A DNA stretch of 64,000 bases from Marinobacterium litorale DSM 23545 (GCF_000428985.1 NZ_AUAZ01000014.1:49947-113946); one strand, 5' to 3'; numbered from the stretch's first letter, positions 51,220 through 60,886 are shown. The notes: generated from the sequence alone by a model not told the origin. Made by a program: numbers and translations.

Positions 51220-51633
51220 TTAAGCGAGATACGATGTGAGCGGTTCGGTGCCGCTGACCAGTTGTGCCTCTCCGTTCCCAAAGGACCAGTTCTCTTCCAG
51301 GTTTTCGGTCAGGGTGATCACCAGGTCATTTGTGTTGTGCTGTGTGCGACGATTGATCTCATCGGCGATGGCCCGGAACAGTGCCTGTTTCATGGCCCGG
51401 CTGCGGCCGGATTTCGCGGTAATCTGTACATAGATGATCTGGTCGCTATGGGGGATGCCCATATAACGCTCGGGCCAGATCAGGTTTTCGGTATCCACCT
51501 CTTCGATAATCTGGAATCTGTCCTCTTCAGGAATATTGAATTTCGTCACTAACGACTGATGTACCGACTGGCTGATTTGCTGTTTGAACTCCGGGCCGGT
51601 GCCTTTCTTTAGCGTGATACGTACCAATGGCAT
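51220..51633 (-). CDS. Tautomerase-superfamily protein
   Basis: 137 residues, catalytic Pro-1 after Met removal (M-PLVRITLKKG), Arg and other family residues, ending in an extended C-terminus. The length and the SDQIIYVQITAKSGRSRAMK block fit the malonate-semialdehyde-decarboxylase/tautomerase-2 clade rather than 62-residue 4-OT enzymes. It overlaps the cupin gene by one base. Confidence 0.85.
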   Translation of the reverse strand: MPLVRITLKKGTGPEFKQQISQSVHQSLVTKFNIPEEDRFQIIEEVDTENLIWPERYMGIPHSDQIIYVQITAKSGRSRAMKQALFRAIADEINRRTQHNTNDLVITLTENLEENWSFGNGEAQLVSGTEPLTSYLA

Positions 51634-52058
51634 TACAGGCCTCCCGTGTTTTCAACCACAAGGTTTTCGACTAACTGGCGGTCTGTGGTGACGTGTGATG
51701 TGGGGCAACCGAAGACCATGACCAGTGGTTCCGGCCCCGGATTCATAAGTTGATGCACGGTGAGCGGCGGGATAATAAAGGTATCACCTTCCACAACGGT
51801 GGCCGGGCCTTGCTGCTCCGGGGCTGGACTCGCCTTGGCATCGACGGTCCACAGAAGTCCTTTGCCTTTAATCACCTGGTACAGCTCATCGCCCTGTTGA
51901 TGAAAGTGGGCCGTGAGTCGTTTTCCGGGTGGTATTTCAGTCGCATACAACGAAAAGGCGTCATCACCGGAGAGGTGGGCCAGACTGATGCCAACGGCTT
52001 GGTCGGGCACGGCTTCGCTGAGTGCTGCGTGGATATTCCTGATCGGTAGCGGATTCAT
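51633..52058 (-). CDS. Cupin-domain protein
   Basis: 141 residues. One cupin barrel with metal-binding residues in GKRLTAHFHQQGDELYQVIKGKG (motif 1, HxH...E) and GDTFIIPPLTVHQLMNPGPEPLVMV (motif 2, His). Substrate unknown; with the tautomerase and a divergent LysR it looks like a small catabolic or detoxifying unit. Confidence 0.85.
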   Translation of the reverse strand: MNPLPIRNIHAALSEAVPDQAVGISLAHLSGDDAFSLYATEIPPGKRLTAHFHQQGDELYQVIKGKGLLWTVDAKASPAPEQQGPATVVEGDTFIIPPLTVHQLMNPGPEPLVMVFGCPTSHVTTDRQLVENLVVENTGGL

Positions 52059-52160
52059 GGAGCAGTACCTCGTTGTGTGGGTTTAGAGGCACTATAAATC
52101 AGGTCAATATATGGTATAAGTGAATAATAGCAATTTTATTAATCGATATTCGTAATCAAT

Positions 52161-53003
52161 ATGCTCAGTCTGGATGAACTATTCGCTTTTCGCACCGTTG
52201 CTGTCAGCGGCAGCTTTACATCGGCAGCCGAGCAGCTGCATCTGACCCAATCGACAATTAGCCACCAGATTCGTCGTCTGGAAGAGCATCTGGGGCAAAA
52301 GCTGTTTACACGCACAACTCGCTCGGTGCGTTTGACTCAGGCAGGTGAGCGTTTATTGCCTTATGCTGAGCAACTTCTTGATACGGCACAGGCGGCCCAG
52401 CGAAGCCTCGCGGTGAATGCCGTCAGCGGTCGCGTGCGCCTTGGTGTACCGGAAGAGATTGCCTATCAGCAGCTGCCGGCCTTGCTCGACAAGTTTCGCT
52501 TGCACTACCCGAAGGTTGAGTTGGTGGTTGAGGTCGGCCTGAGTCAAAAGCTGAGGGAGCAGCAGAGCGCGGGTGGCCTGGACATCACCATCGTAAAGGA
52601 GGCACCACCTTCCCAGGCGGCGCTCCGGACTGAACCTTTGGTCTGGATGGGAACGCCGCAGGTGCTATCCATTGATCCACTGCCGGTCGGGTTTCTTCCC
52701 GGCCCCTGCAGTTTCCGGAGCGAGGCTGTTCAAGCACTGGCAGAGTGCGGCCGTAACTACTCGGTTATTCTAACCAGTGCGAGTTTGCTGGCACTTAAAG
52801 TCGCGGCTGAGCATGGCTCCGTGGTCACGGTGCTGGCTCAGTCCCAGTGCCCGCCCGAACTTGTGCTGAATGCCAAGGCAAGCGGTTTACCGGCGTTGCC
52901 GGAAATGGGTTATCGGGTTATTACAGGGAACAAACCAAGCGAGCCGATACGCATCGCGGTGGAGATCATCCATGAGCTGCTGGTAGCGGCACATTCAAAC
53001 TGA
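52161..53003 (+). CDS. LysR-family regulator (divergent from cupin/tautomerase)
   Basis: 280 residues. HTH LDELFAFRTVAVSGSFTSAAEQLHLTQSTISHQIRRLEEHLGQKLFTRT and an effector domain (VRLGVPEEIAYQQLPALLDKFRLHYPKVELVVEVG). Divergent orientation across a 100-base gap suggests control of the cupin/tautomerase pair. Confidence 0.9.
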   Translation: MLSLDELFAFRTVAVSGSFTSAAEQLHLTQSTISHQIRRLEEHLGQKLFTRTTRSVRLTQAGERLLPYAEQLLDTAQAAQRSLAVNAVSGRVRLGVPEEIAYQQLPALLDKFRLHYPKVELVVEVGLSQKLREQQSAGGLDITIVKEAPPSQAALRTEPLVWMGTPQVLSIDPLPVGFLPGPCSFRSEAVQALAECGRNYSVILTSASLLALKVAAEHGSVVTVLAQSQCPPELVLNAKASGLPALPEMGYRVITGNKPSEPIRIAVEIIHELLVAAHSN

Positions 53004-53198
53004 TATGTCGGAAATAGGGAATATTGTTATCGACTCTGCCTTACCTGGATTGGCAGGTATTCAGTGAACACCCCCGGTCATTGGGGCATTGCAGTGCAAG
53101 CTGAATAGCCTGTGCTTGGTTGTGGGGCGTTAAAGGGGTGGGGACCCTGATATAGGCTGGATTCGGACGCTCTGGGAGCGGCGTGATATTTGCACAAC

Positions 53199-53217
53199 CG
53201 TTACACGGTGTGTAACG
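53199..53217. promoter_or_regulatory. Palindrome before the AraC gene
   Basis: Perfect arms CGTTACAC / GTGTAACG with a three-base spacer, directly ahead of the AraC-type gene's start: a probable autoregulatory operator. Confidence 0.6.
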
Positions 53218-53221
53218 CAGA

Positions 53222-54268
53222 GTGACGAATCCTATGAGCCTTTCTCAACCCCGTTTTCGCTCCTCCCAATGCGAGTCCAGTGTGCTGGCCTCGGTGACGC
53301 TTGGCCTGGAGGAGTTTATCGACCGGCAGGGCGGCGACAGCCGTCAGGTGCTGTCGCGGGCCGGGCTGCGCTCGGGGCTGTATCGCGAACCCAATCGTCA
53401 TATCTCGCTGAAGAACTACTGCCACTCCATGCACGAGGCGGCGCGCTCCACCGGCAACGAGCATTTCGGCCTCTGGTTCGGTGAGCAGTTCGACCCGGAG
53501 GGGCTGGGCCTGTTCGGCTACTTCGCCACCACCTCGCCCGATCTGCGCAGTGCCATCACCGGCATGCAGGGCTGCTTCGATGTGTTCCAGCGCAATAGCC
53601 TGCTCGGTTTCAGCATTGAAAAGGGGATCTGCCAACTGGAGTACCGACTGCTCGATGGCGATATCGTTGACCGGCGTCAGGATGCGGAGCTGACGGTGGG
53701 CATGCTCAATAACGTGCTCAGACGTGCGCTGGGCGAGTGCTGGTCACCGCTTGAGGTCCACTTTCAGCATCCGGCACTGGTTAACTCCGAGCCTCACCGC
53801 GATGCATTTCAGTGTGACGTACGCTTCCAGCAGGCGCGTAACCTGATTCTGTTCCCCGAATCCTGTCTCGATAAACCGATGCCGGATGCCAACGAGATGC
53901 TCAACAATGTGGTGCGCGGCACTCTCAGCGAGCTGGTGGGTCATCAGCCGCGCCTGCTCAGTACCGCGCAGCGGGTCAAGAGCGAACTGCTGGAGCTCTT
54001 GCCCGAGGGGGACGCCGGTATCGAACAGGTCGCCCGGCGGCTGAATCTGTCAAAGCGTACGCTGCAGCGGCAGCTGTCGGCGGAGTCCTATTCCTTCAAG
54101 GAGCTGCTGGATGAGCTGCGCGAGGAGCTGGCGCTCTATTATCTGGAGTATCAGCGTCTGAGTATTTCCGAGGTGGCCTTCCGTCTCGGATACTCCGAGA
54201 TCTCGGCGTTTACCCGCGCCTTCATCCGCTGGAAAAACATGAGCCCGAGCGACTGGCGTACTCGCTGA
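53222..54268 (+). CDS. AraC-family regulator with arabinose-binding-type N-terminal domain
   Basis: 348 residues. N-terminal ligand domain of the OruR/PF12625 type (FGLWFGEQFDPEGLGLFGYFATTSPDLRSAI) and C-terminal AraC HTH (IEQVARRLNLSKRTLQRQLSAES and SISEVAFRLGYSEISAFTRAFIRWKNMSPSDWR). It precedes and probably controls the glutamine-synthetase-like operon on the same strand. The GTG at 53222 and an ATG at 53234 are both possible starts. Confidence 0.88.
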   Translation: MTNPMSLSQPRFRSSQCESSVLASVTLGLEEFIDRQGGDSRQVLSRAGLRSGLYREPNRHISLKNYCHSMHEAARSTGNEHFGLWFGEQFDPEGLGLFGYFATTSPDLRSAITGMQGCFDVFQRNSLLGFSIEKGICQLEYRLLDGDIVDRRQDAELTVGMLNNVLRRALGECWSPLEVHFQHPALVNSEPHRDAFQCDVRFQQARNLILFPESCLDKPMPDANEMLNNVVRGTLSELVGHQPRLLSTAQRVKSELLELLPEGDAGIEQVARRLNLSKRTLQRQLSAESYSFKELLDELREELALYYLEYQRLSISEVAFRLGYSEISAFTRAFIRWKNMSPSDWRTR

Positions 54269-54396
54269 TCTTCTCCGTTATGTGGTGCCACTGACAGTTG
54301 GCACCGAATGTCAAAAGTGCGCGCTCTGCGGTCAAGGCCCTTAATCCCCTCCACTGAGACACTACTTCCGTCCGAAACTCAAAAGGAGGGAAGTGG

Positions 54397-55779
54397 ATGT
54401 CTCATCAACCCAACATGTTGTCCTCCGTCTGGAGAGCGCCTCAGGAGAATGTCCTGGAGGAAGCGCACATCTTTCTGGAGCGGCACGGCGTTAACTATAT
54501 TCTTGCCCAGTTCGTCGATCTGCATGGCGGCATCAAGAGCAAAGCGGTGCCGGTGCACTGCCTTAGAGACCTGACCGAGTCCGGCGCAGGCTTTGCCGGT
54601 GGCGCCATCCTCGGCTTCGATATGAGCCCGCAGGACCCGGAGTTCATGATGGTGGCGGATCTATCCACACTGGCACTGATGCCCTGGTTGCCGGGTTACG
54701 CCTGTATTCGCGGTCACGGCTTTGTCGGCGACAGCCATTATCCGCTGGACCCGCGCAATGTTTTGGCCGCACAGACCGAGCGCCTCAGCCAGCGCGGCCT
54801 GCGCCTGATGACCGGTCTGGAGCCGGAGTTCTACCTGCTCAAACGCGACGAGAACGGGGCGGTGGTGCCGTTTGATTCTACCGATACCCTCGATAAGCCC
54901 ACTTACGACTATCAGGGACTGACCCGCAACGCGCCTTTCCTGGAAGGGTTGTACGACGCCCTTACCGCGATCGGTCTGGAGGTGTATCAGATCGACCATG
55001 AGGACGCCAACGGCCAGTTTGAGCTGAACTTCAAGTATGACGAGGCGATGAAATCCGCCGACAACATGCAGTTCTTCAAAATGGCGGCAAAGGAGGTGGC
55101 CAACAACCTGGGCGGCATCTGCAGTTTTCTGCCCAAGCTCAGTGCCACCACCACCGGCAACGGCATGCACGTGCACTGCTCGCTGGTGGATGAGAAGGGC
55201 GACAACCTGTTCCACGATGAAACCGATAGCAGCGGTATGGGACTGTCGAAAACGGCCTACCAGTTTATCGCCGGGATCATCGAACACGCACCGGCACTCT
55301 GTGCGCTGCTCTGCCCCTCGGTGAACTCCTACAAGCGTCTGATTACCGGCGCACCGGGCTGCCCCAGCTGGGCGCCGGTGTTCATTGCCTACGGCGATAA
55401 CAACCGCTCGGCGATGGTGCGTATCCCTTACGGGCGCATTGAGGTCCGTATCGGCGATAGCAGCATGAACCCCTATCTGGCCCAGGCCGCGATCATTGCC
55501 GCGGGTCTGGATGGAATCGACCGTGAGCTGGAGGCGCCCGAAGCCCACTCGGTGAACTTCTACGACCTCAGTGCCAGCGAGATTGCCGAACTGGGCGTGT
55601 CGCGCCTGCCCGAGAACCTCAACGACGCGCTGAATGCACTGGAGCAGGACAGTCTGCTGCGCGAGGCGCTGGGAGATCGCCTGACGGCCAGCTTCCTGAA
55701 GCTCAAGCGTCAGGAGTGGCATGCCTATCACCGCGCCGTTTCCGAATGGGAAATCAACAACTATCTCACCTTCTACTGA
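54397..55779 (+). CDS. Glutamine-synthetase-family gamma-glutamyl ligase
   Basis: 460 residues. Glutamine synthetase fold: beta-grasp FVDLHGGIKSKAVPV, then GLEPEFYLL and EDANGQFELNFKY (metal/glutamate motifs), NGMHVHCSL, and the phosphate-binding NNRSAMVRIPYGRIEVRIGDSSMNPYLAQA. Close to GlnT/PuuA/gamma-glutamylmethylamide-synthetase type proteins that ATP-dependently join glutamate to an amine other than ammonia. Strong RBS AAAGGAGGG. First of a three-gene operon with a dioxygenase and an amidotransferase, an arrangement that favours amine catabolism over nitrogen assimilation. Confidence 0.87.
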   Translation: MSHQPNMLSSVWRAPQENVLEEAHIFLERHGVNYILAQFVDLHGGIKSKAVPVHCLRDLTESGAGFAGGAILGFDMSPQDPEFMMVADLSTLALMPWLPGYACIRGHGFVGDSHYPLDPRNVLAAQTERLSQRGLRLMTGLEPEFYLLKRDENGAVVPFDSTDTLDKPTYDYQGLTRNAPFLEGLYDALTAIGLEVYQIDHEDANGQFELNFKYDEAMKSADNMQFFKMAAKEVANNLGGICSFLPKLSATTTGNGMHVHCSLVDEKGDNLFHDETDSSGMGLSKTAYQFIAGIIEHAPALCALLCPSVNSYKRLITGAPGCPSWAPVFIAYGDNNRSAMVRIPYGRIEVRIGDSSMNPYLAQAAIIAAGLDGIDRELEAPEAHSVNFYDLSASEIAELGVSRLPENLNDALNALEQDSLLREALGDRLTASFLKLKRQEWHAYHRAVSEWEINNYLTFY

Positions 55780-55795
55780 TTGATGGGGCTGCATC

Positions 55796-56659
55796 ATGAT
55801 CAAGATTACTGAAAAACAGGTCGAACAGTTCCGCAAGGATGGCTTTCTGATCGTCGATAAACTGATCGAGCCGGACGCGGCGCAGGCGATCCTCGATCGC
55901 TATGAGGGTATCTTTCAGCGTGGCGAATATGAAACCGGCATAAAGCCGGATGAGGTCAACCTGCCCGCCGGCGACCCTCCCTTCACCCACCAGATCTGCA
56001 ACGCCTGGAAATCGGATCTGGCGGTGGCACGGCACATTTTGTCCGAGGACCTGGGCAAGGCCTGCGCCCAGCTTGGCGGCTGGAACGGTGCGCGCTTGAT
56101 GATTGATAACCTGCTGTGGAAACCGGTTAACGGTCGGCCCATCGGTTTTCATCAGGACAGCATGTATTCACTCTGGATCGATAAGCCGGCGTTGGTCAGC
56201 TGCTGGCTGGCGCTGGATCACACCACCGCGGAAGGGGGCACGCTGGTCTACATCCGGGGCTCGCACAAGTGGGGGGGCGCCAAGCCGATCATGCAGTTCC
56301 ATGGCCCGGAAGACGACTTGAAAGAGGTGCGTGAGTGGGCTGAAACCCATGACCTTGAGCTGGATCTGGTGCCGATCGAAGTACCGCCGGGTGGTGGTGC
56401 CTTTCATGACGGCTGGCTCTGGCACGGCTCCCGTGTTAACCGCGCCGATGTGCCGAGGCGGGCATTGGCCGCGCACTTTTTCCAGTCTGACATTCAGTTC
56501 AACCCGGAGCTGATGACCGTCGGTAACGGGCCTATCTACGGCCGCTACAAGAAGTTTGGCTCCAACGAGGTGGATGAAGCCTACTTCCCGATCACCTGGC
56601 GCGAGGATGGCTACCGCACACCGGGGTTGGACGAGTATCTGGAAAAAGGGATTGTGTGA
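55796..56659 (+). CDS. Phytanoyl-CoA dioxygenase (PhyH)-family Fe(II)/2-oxoglutarate oxygenase
   Basis: 287 residues. Iron facial triad GFHQDSMYSLW (HxD) and distal His in AFHDGWLWHGSRVNRADVPRRALAAHFF, where the Arg binds 2-oxoglutarate. Start ATG 55796, 16 bases after the ligase. By position it may hydroxylate the carbon next to nitrogen of a gamma-glutamylated amine, or of the free substrate. It overlaps the amidotransferase start by one base (TGATG). Confidence 0.87.
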   Translation: MIKITEKQVEQFRKDGFLIVDKLIEPDAAQAILDRYEGIFQRGEYETGIKPDEVNLPAGDPPFTHQICNAWKSDLAVARHILSEDLGKACAQLGGWNGARLMIDNLLWKPVNGRPIGFHQDSMYSLWIDKPALVSCWLALDHTTAEGGTLVYIRGSHKWGGAKPIMQFHGPEDDLKEVREWAETHDLELDLVPIEVPPGGGAFHDGWLWHGSRVNRADVPRRALAAHFFQSDIQFNPELMTVGNGPIYGRYKKFGSNEVDEAYFPITWREDGYRTPGLDEYLEKGIV

Positions 56660-57378
56660 TGAAGATCGTCGCAATCATGGCCGGTGGCATGGAGGGCGAT
56701 CTGGAGTCAGGCCGTATCGGCGAGGCGGTCCGTGACAGGGGCGGGGAGCTGCAATGGTTCTACCGCCGTCATGGCGACGCGCTGCCAGAGTCGATCGACG
56801 ACTATGACGGTTTGATTGTCTTTGGTGGTGAGGTGAGCGTGCATGATCCGGCGCTCAAGCCCTACTTCGATCAGCTGGGCGGGCTGATCCGCCAGTTCCA
56901 TGAGGCGGGCAAGCCGATTCTCGGCTCCTGCCTCGGCTGTCAGTCAATCGCGTATGCCTTTGGGGCGCAGGTGCGGCCCCAGGGGTTCCTGGAGTACGGC
57001 TTTACACCGTTGAGACTGAACGAAGCCGCCAACGGCGACCCGCTGTTGGGCGGGCTTGAGCAGGAGCAGATGCTGTTCGAAATGCACTCCGATACCTTCG
57101 ACCTGCCGGAACAGGCCACCCTGCTGATGGAGGGCGAGGCGGTTACCCATCAGGCGTTCAGGATTGGCGAGCGTACCTACGCCTTTCAGTGCCATTTCGA
57201 GGTAACGCCCGAGATCGTGGGTATCTGGACCCGCCGCGAACTGATCGGCAACCCGGGCCAGGATCAGCAGCAGGTAGCGAACCTGGTGGAGCAGGTGGGA
57301 CGGGACTTTGAGCGCTATCAGGCACAACAGACTCAATTCGCTCGCACGCTGATGGCGCGCTGGCTCGACCTGATTTGA
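56659..57378 (+). CDS. Class I glutamine amidotransferase / gamma-glutamyl hydrolase-like
   Basis: 239 residues, GATase1 triad: Cys in GSCLGCQSIAYAFGA, His in FQCHFEVTPE and the following Glu. Stand-alone amidotransferase domains next to gamma-glutamyl ligases often act as hydrolases that free glutamate (PuuD-like). ATG 56659 is the coupled start; a GTG at 56656 would add one residue. Last gene of the operon. Confidence 0.87.
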   Translation: MKIVAIMAGGMEGDLESGRIGEAVRDRGGELQWFYRRHGDALPESIDDYDGLIVFGGEVSVHDPALKPYFDQLGGLIRQFHEAGKPILGSCLGCQSIAYAFGAQVRPQGFLEYGFTPLRLNEAANGDPLLGGLEQEQMLFEMHSDTFDLPEQATLLMEGEAVTHQAFRIGERTYAFQCHFEVTPEIVGIWTRRELIGNPGQDQQQVANLVEQVGRDFERYQAQQTQFARTLMARWLDLI

Positions 57379-57559
57379 TGCCGTCGCCGGGTGTGTCGCA
57401 CGCACCTCCGTACGCAGTTAAATCCCAAATGATCATGCGTTCTTGGAAACGACGGTGCTGACGTTGTCATACCCACTTGGTATCTTCTACGTCTGGTATG
57501 AACGGTCGTTGTGATCGATCGGGTGTAGATCACGTGTAACATTAGGGTACAGGGGTGCC

Positions 57560-58246
57560 ATGGAAAGGCTTGCAGATGAAATTTGGATAGCTGATGGTGC
57601 TCCGGTTCCATTTCTAGGGTTGCCGTTTTCAACCCGGATGACCGTTGTCCGACTGTCAAACGGGGAGCTTTGGGTTCATAGTCCCATTAAGATATCGGAG
57701 TCACTCAAAGCTCAAATCGACGATCTCGGGTGCGTGAGGTATCTGATTGCACCCAACCATCTGCATCATTTGTTTCTCTCGGAATGGATAGCTGCCTACC
57801 CTGAGGCCCAAGTGTTTGGCACTGACGGGGTTATCAAAAAACGCAATGATATCCGCTTCCATGCGTCTCTCAATAGTGACCAGGACTGGGGCTGGAACGC
57901 GGACATTGAAAGCGAGGTATTTACCGGCTCTCCCCTCATGGAGGAGGGCGTGTTTTACCACCCACGTTCCGGCACATTGATTGTCACGGATCTGGTCGAG
58001 AATTTTTCCGGCCATGAATTCAGCTATTGGCAACGATGGGTAGCTAAAGCCGTTGGCATTCTGGCACCCAATGGAAAAACGCCTTTGGATTGGCGTTTGA
58101 GCTTTGCGTTTGGCAGAAAGGAGGCACGTCAGCATCTCGACAGGATGCTGTCCTGGCAGCCCGACATCCTGGTTATGTCCCACGGTGAAATTATCAAGGA
58201 AAACGCGGCTCAGTTTTTGATGAAGTCTTTTAATTGGCTTCTGTAA
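57560..58246 (+). CDS. DUF4336 protein
   Basis: 228 residues: RMTVVRLSNGELWVHSPIK, LIAPNHLHHLFLSEWIAAYP, GTLIVTDLVENF, ILVMSHGEII. The family has a metallo-beta-lactamase-like fold with an altered metal motif (NHLHH here); function unknown. The 180 bases before it have no recognised feature. Confidence 0.85.
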   Translation: MERLADEIWIADGAPVPFLGLPFSTRMTVVRLSNGELWVHSPIKISESLKAQIDDLGCVRYLIAPNHLHHLFLSEWIAAYPEAQVFGTDGVIKKRNDIRFHASLNSDQDWGWNADIESEVFTGSPLMEEGVFYHPRSGTLIVTDLVENFSGHEFSYWQRWVAKAVGILAPNGKTPLDWRLSFAFGRKEARQHLDRMLSWQPDILVMSHGEIIKENAAQFLMKSFNWLL

Positions 58247-58294
58247 GTAACGCCTCGCGCATCAGGGCCCCGATAGGAACAGATTACCCAGTGT

Positions 58295-58756
58295 ATGAAT
58301 ATCAGACCTTCCACATCTAACGATATCGAGGCGATCATCGAACTGTTCCATGATTCTGTCCACCAGATAGCCGTGCGCAGTTATAGCCCGGAACAGCTGT
58401 CGGTCTGGGCCCCGGAACAACCAGATATTGAGGTATGGCGCTCGCTACTCCACGGATTAGAGACGCTGGTTGCCGAGGTGGACGGGGTTATGGCGGGTTT
58501 TATCTCTTTTAGTGCGGGTGGTCATATAGATCTGCTGTATACATCGCCGCGGTTTTCCCGGCGGGGTGTGGCCTCTGCGTTATATGAAGCCGCGGTAAGG
58601 CGCCTGCTATCAATCGGGGTGCAGGAACTCTCGACAGAGGCCAGCCTCGAAGCGAGGCCTTTTTTTCAGGCGAAGGGCTTCGGTATTGTTGAAGAGCAGC
58701 TCGTGGAGAGACAGGGGGTGCGTTTAAAGCGCTTCGCCATGAGGCGGGTGCTTTAG
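58295..58756 (+). CDS. GNAT-family N-acetyltransferase
   Basis: 153 residues. Acetyl-CoA motif LLYTSPRFSRRGVASALYEAAVRRLL and the C-terminal ASLEARPFFQAKGFGIVEEQ. Similar to PhnO/ElaA-like single-domain acetyltransferases; substrate unknown. Confidence 0.88.
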   Translation: MNIRPSTSNDIEAIIELFHDSVHQIAVRSYSPEQLSVWAPEQPDIEVWRSLLHGLETLVAEVDGVMAGFISFSAGGHIDLLYTSPRFSRRGVASALYEAAVRRLLSIGVQELSTEASLEARPFFQAKGFGIVEEQLVERQGVRLKRFAMRRVL

Positions 58757-58790
58757 GTCAGTATAGGGTGTTGAAACAGGGAACCTGACT

Positions 58791-59333
58791 ATGGATATGA
58801 AATCACATTTTGAACTGCTGGCCAGTTATAACCAGTGGATGAACAACAAGGTGTATGAGGCGGCGAGCCGTTTGAGCGAGGCCGAGCTTGCCCGGGATCG
58901 GGGTGCGTTCTTCAGTTCTATTCTCGGTACCCTGAACCATCTTGTGGTGGGCGATACCCTTTGGCTTAAACGCTTTGCCACGCTTCCGGGGTGTGAAGCG
59001 GCGCTGAGGGAGGTTGCTGAACTTCCAGATCCGGAAAGCCTGAACCAGGTTGTCTTTTCAGACCTGGAAGCGCTGCTTGAGCGCAGGGTCTGGCTGGATG
59101 AACAGATTGTCCGTTGGATAGGTAGATTGTCTGAGCAAGACCTGACTCAGGTGCTGGGCTACCACAACACGAAAGGTGTTCGTTCCGATAAGCGCCTTTC
59201 CAGCCTGCTGCTTCATTTTTTTAATCATCAGACTCACCACAGGGGGCAGGTGTCCACGTTGCTTTCCCAGGCCGGTGTGGACGTGGGGGTGACCGACCTG
59301 CTGGCGCTGATTCCCAATGAGCCTCAGCTATAG
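58791..59333 (+). CDS. DinB-family protein
   Basis: 180 residues, four-helix DinB/YfiT fold with the metal-binding His residues at TLNHLVVGD and HFFNHQTHHRGQ. The family includes thiol-dependent transferases of the bacillithiol/mycothiol type, but the role here is not known. Follows the GNAT gene by 34 bases. Confidence 0.88.
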   Translation: MDMKSHFELLASYNQWMNNKVYEAASRLSEAELARDRGAFFSSILGTLNHLVVGDTLWLKRFATLPGCEAALREVAELPDPESLNQVVFSDLEALLERRVWLDEQIVRWIGRLSEQDLTQVLGYHNTKGVRSDKRLSSLLLHFFNHQTHHRGQVSTLLSQAGVDVGVTDLLALIPNEPQL

Positions 59334-59455
59334 GCTATCGTTTGAGAAAGCCGTGGACTGTTCTCAGCAGCGGCTCCAGAATCCGATAGGCAGGTATCGC
59401 TCGCTTGAGTCTGTTACCTTCCTATCCCTCAATATTATCCGATCAAAGGATACCT

Positions 59456-60877
59456 ATGCTTTCTCGCTGTTTATGGATACTGACACTGTTGTTAGCTCTG
59501 CCGGCCAACGCCGCAGCGCTGGATCCGATGCTGGCAGAGAAACCCACCGGTGCACAGGTGGCGCTGCTTGTTCAACCGCTGGACGGTGGCGCTTTGCAGG
59601 TATCTCATAATGCGGATCTGCTGCTGCCGCCGGCCAGTACCCAGAAACTGCTGACGGCTCTGGCGGCCGAGCTGACGCTGGGCAAGGAATTTCGTTTTGT
59701 AACGGGACTGGAGGCCAACGGGAGCGCCAGCGGTTCGAATTGGCAGGGTGATCTGAAGCTTAGCCTCAGTGGTGCGCCCGACTTTAGCCGCAAACAACTG
59801 GGTGAGCTGCTCGATCAACTCAAGGCGCAGGGGATTCAGCGCATCGATGGCGACATACTGCTCGATGGCAGCCGGTTCAGTGGTTATGAACGTGCCCCGG
59901 GCTGGCCCTGGGATAATCTGGGCGTGTGCTACAGTGCACCGGCTTCGGCATTCACCATAGAACACAACTGTGTCGCGGCCAGTCTGGATACCAAAGGGCA
60001 GTCCCAAACGGCGCGCCTGTTTGTGCCGGGGCATCAGCCGGTCAGCGTTGAGTCCGATGTGGCTTTGGTCAGCCGTGAAGTGAAAGATGACACCCTGTGT
60101 GAGCTATTGTTGGATAGAGGCGCTGCCAATCAGTATTGGCTGCATGGCTGCGTGACCGATGAGCGCGAGGTCTGGCCGCTTAACTTCGCCGTTAATGATA
60201 CGGCGGCTTATCTGGGCGATGTTCTGAAACAGGAGCTGGACAGTCGGGGTATCGCTCTGAGCGGGCAGATCCGCCCACTATACGAAGGCGGAGAAGGGAG
60301 CTGGCGGTTGCTGGCGCAGGTGGCCTCTGCGCCGCTGTCTGAGCTGCTGGAGGAGATGCTTCAGGACTCCGACAATCTTTATGCGGATAATCTGCTCAAA
60401 ACGCTTGGCGCGCAGCAGGGCGGCATCGGCTCTTTCGCCATCGGTGTCAGGTCACTTAAACAGATATTACGGGAGCAAGCCGGCGTCGATCTGGGGTTGT
60501 CTGCACTGAAAGATGGCTCAGGCCTGTCTCGGGATAACCTGCTTACAGCCCACCAGTTGGCAGCGGTGCTGGGATATCTGAACGCGCATCCGGATCTGGT
60601 CGCCCACCGCGTGCTGCCGGTGGCGGGGGAGAGTGGAACCCTGCGTTATCGCCGAAGCCTCAGGTATGCACCCTTAGCCGGTAAGATTAGGGCCAAAAGC
60701 GGCACCGTGAACGGTTCCTCCAATCTGGCCGGTTTTATCGAAGCTGCATCCGGCAAGCGTTATCTGTTTGTGCTGCTGGTCTCCGGCATCGCCCGGGGGG
60801 ATGAGCCGGCGGAAGCGCGGGAGGCGCTCACCGAGTTTGAGCGAAGCCTGCTTGAAGCTGTATACAATCGGGGATGA
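59456..60877 (+). CDS. dacB: D-alanyl-D-alanine carboxypeptidase/endopeptidase (PBP4)
   Basis: 473 residues with a signal peptide (LSRCLWILTLLLALPANAAA). Penicillin-binding motifs: STQK in PPASTQKLLTALAA (SxxK), SDN in DSDNLYADNLLKTLG and KSGT in RAKSGTVNGSSNLAGF (KTG equivalent). It trims and cleaves peptidoglycan cross-bridges in the periplasm. ATG 59456 with AAAGGA upstream begins the signal peptide. A LysR gene starts nine bases after the stop. Confidence 0.94.
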   Translation: MLSRCLWILTLLLALPANAAALDPMLAEKPTGAQVALLVQPLDGGALQVSHNADLLLPPASTQKLLTALAAELTLGKEFRFVTGLEANGSASGSNWQGDLKLSLSGAPDFSRKQLGELLDQLKAQGIQRIDGDILLDGSRFSGYERAPGWPWDNLGVCYSAPASAFTIEHNCVAASLDTKGQSQTARLFVPGHQPVSVESDVALVSREVKDDTLCELLLDRGAANQYWLHGCVTDEREVWPLNFAVNDTAAYLGDVLKQELDSRGIALSGQIRPLYEGGEGSWRLLAQVASAPLSELLEEMLQDSDNLYADNLLKTLGAQQGGIGSFAIGVRSLKQILREQAGVDLGLSALKDGSGLSRDNLLTAHQLAAVLGYLNAHPDLVAHRVLPVAGESGTLRYRRSLRYAPLAGKIRAKSGTVNGSSNLAGFIEAASGKRYLFVLLVSGIARGDEPAEAREALTEFERSLLEAVYNRG

Positions 60878-60886
60878 GGTGCCGAT

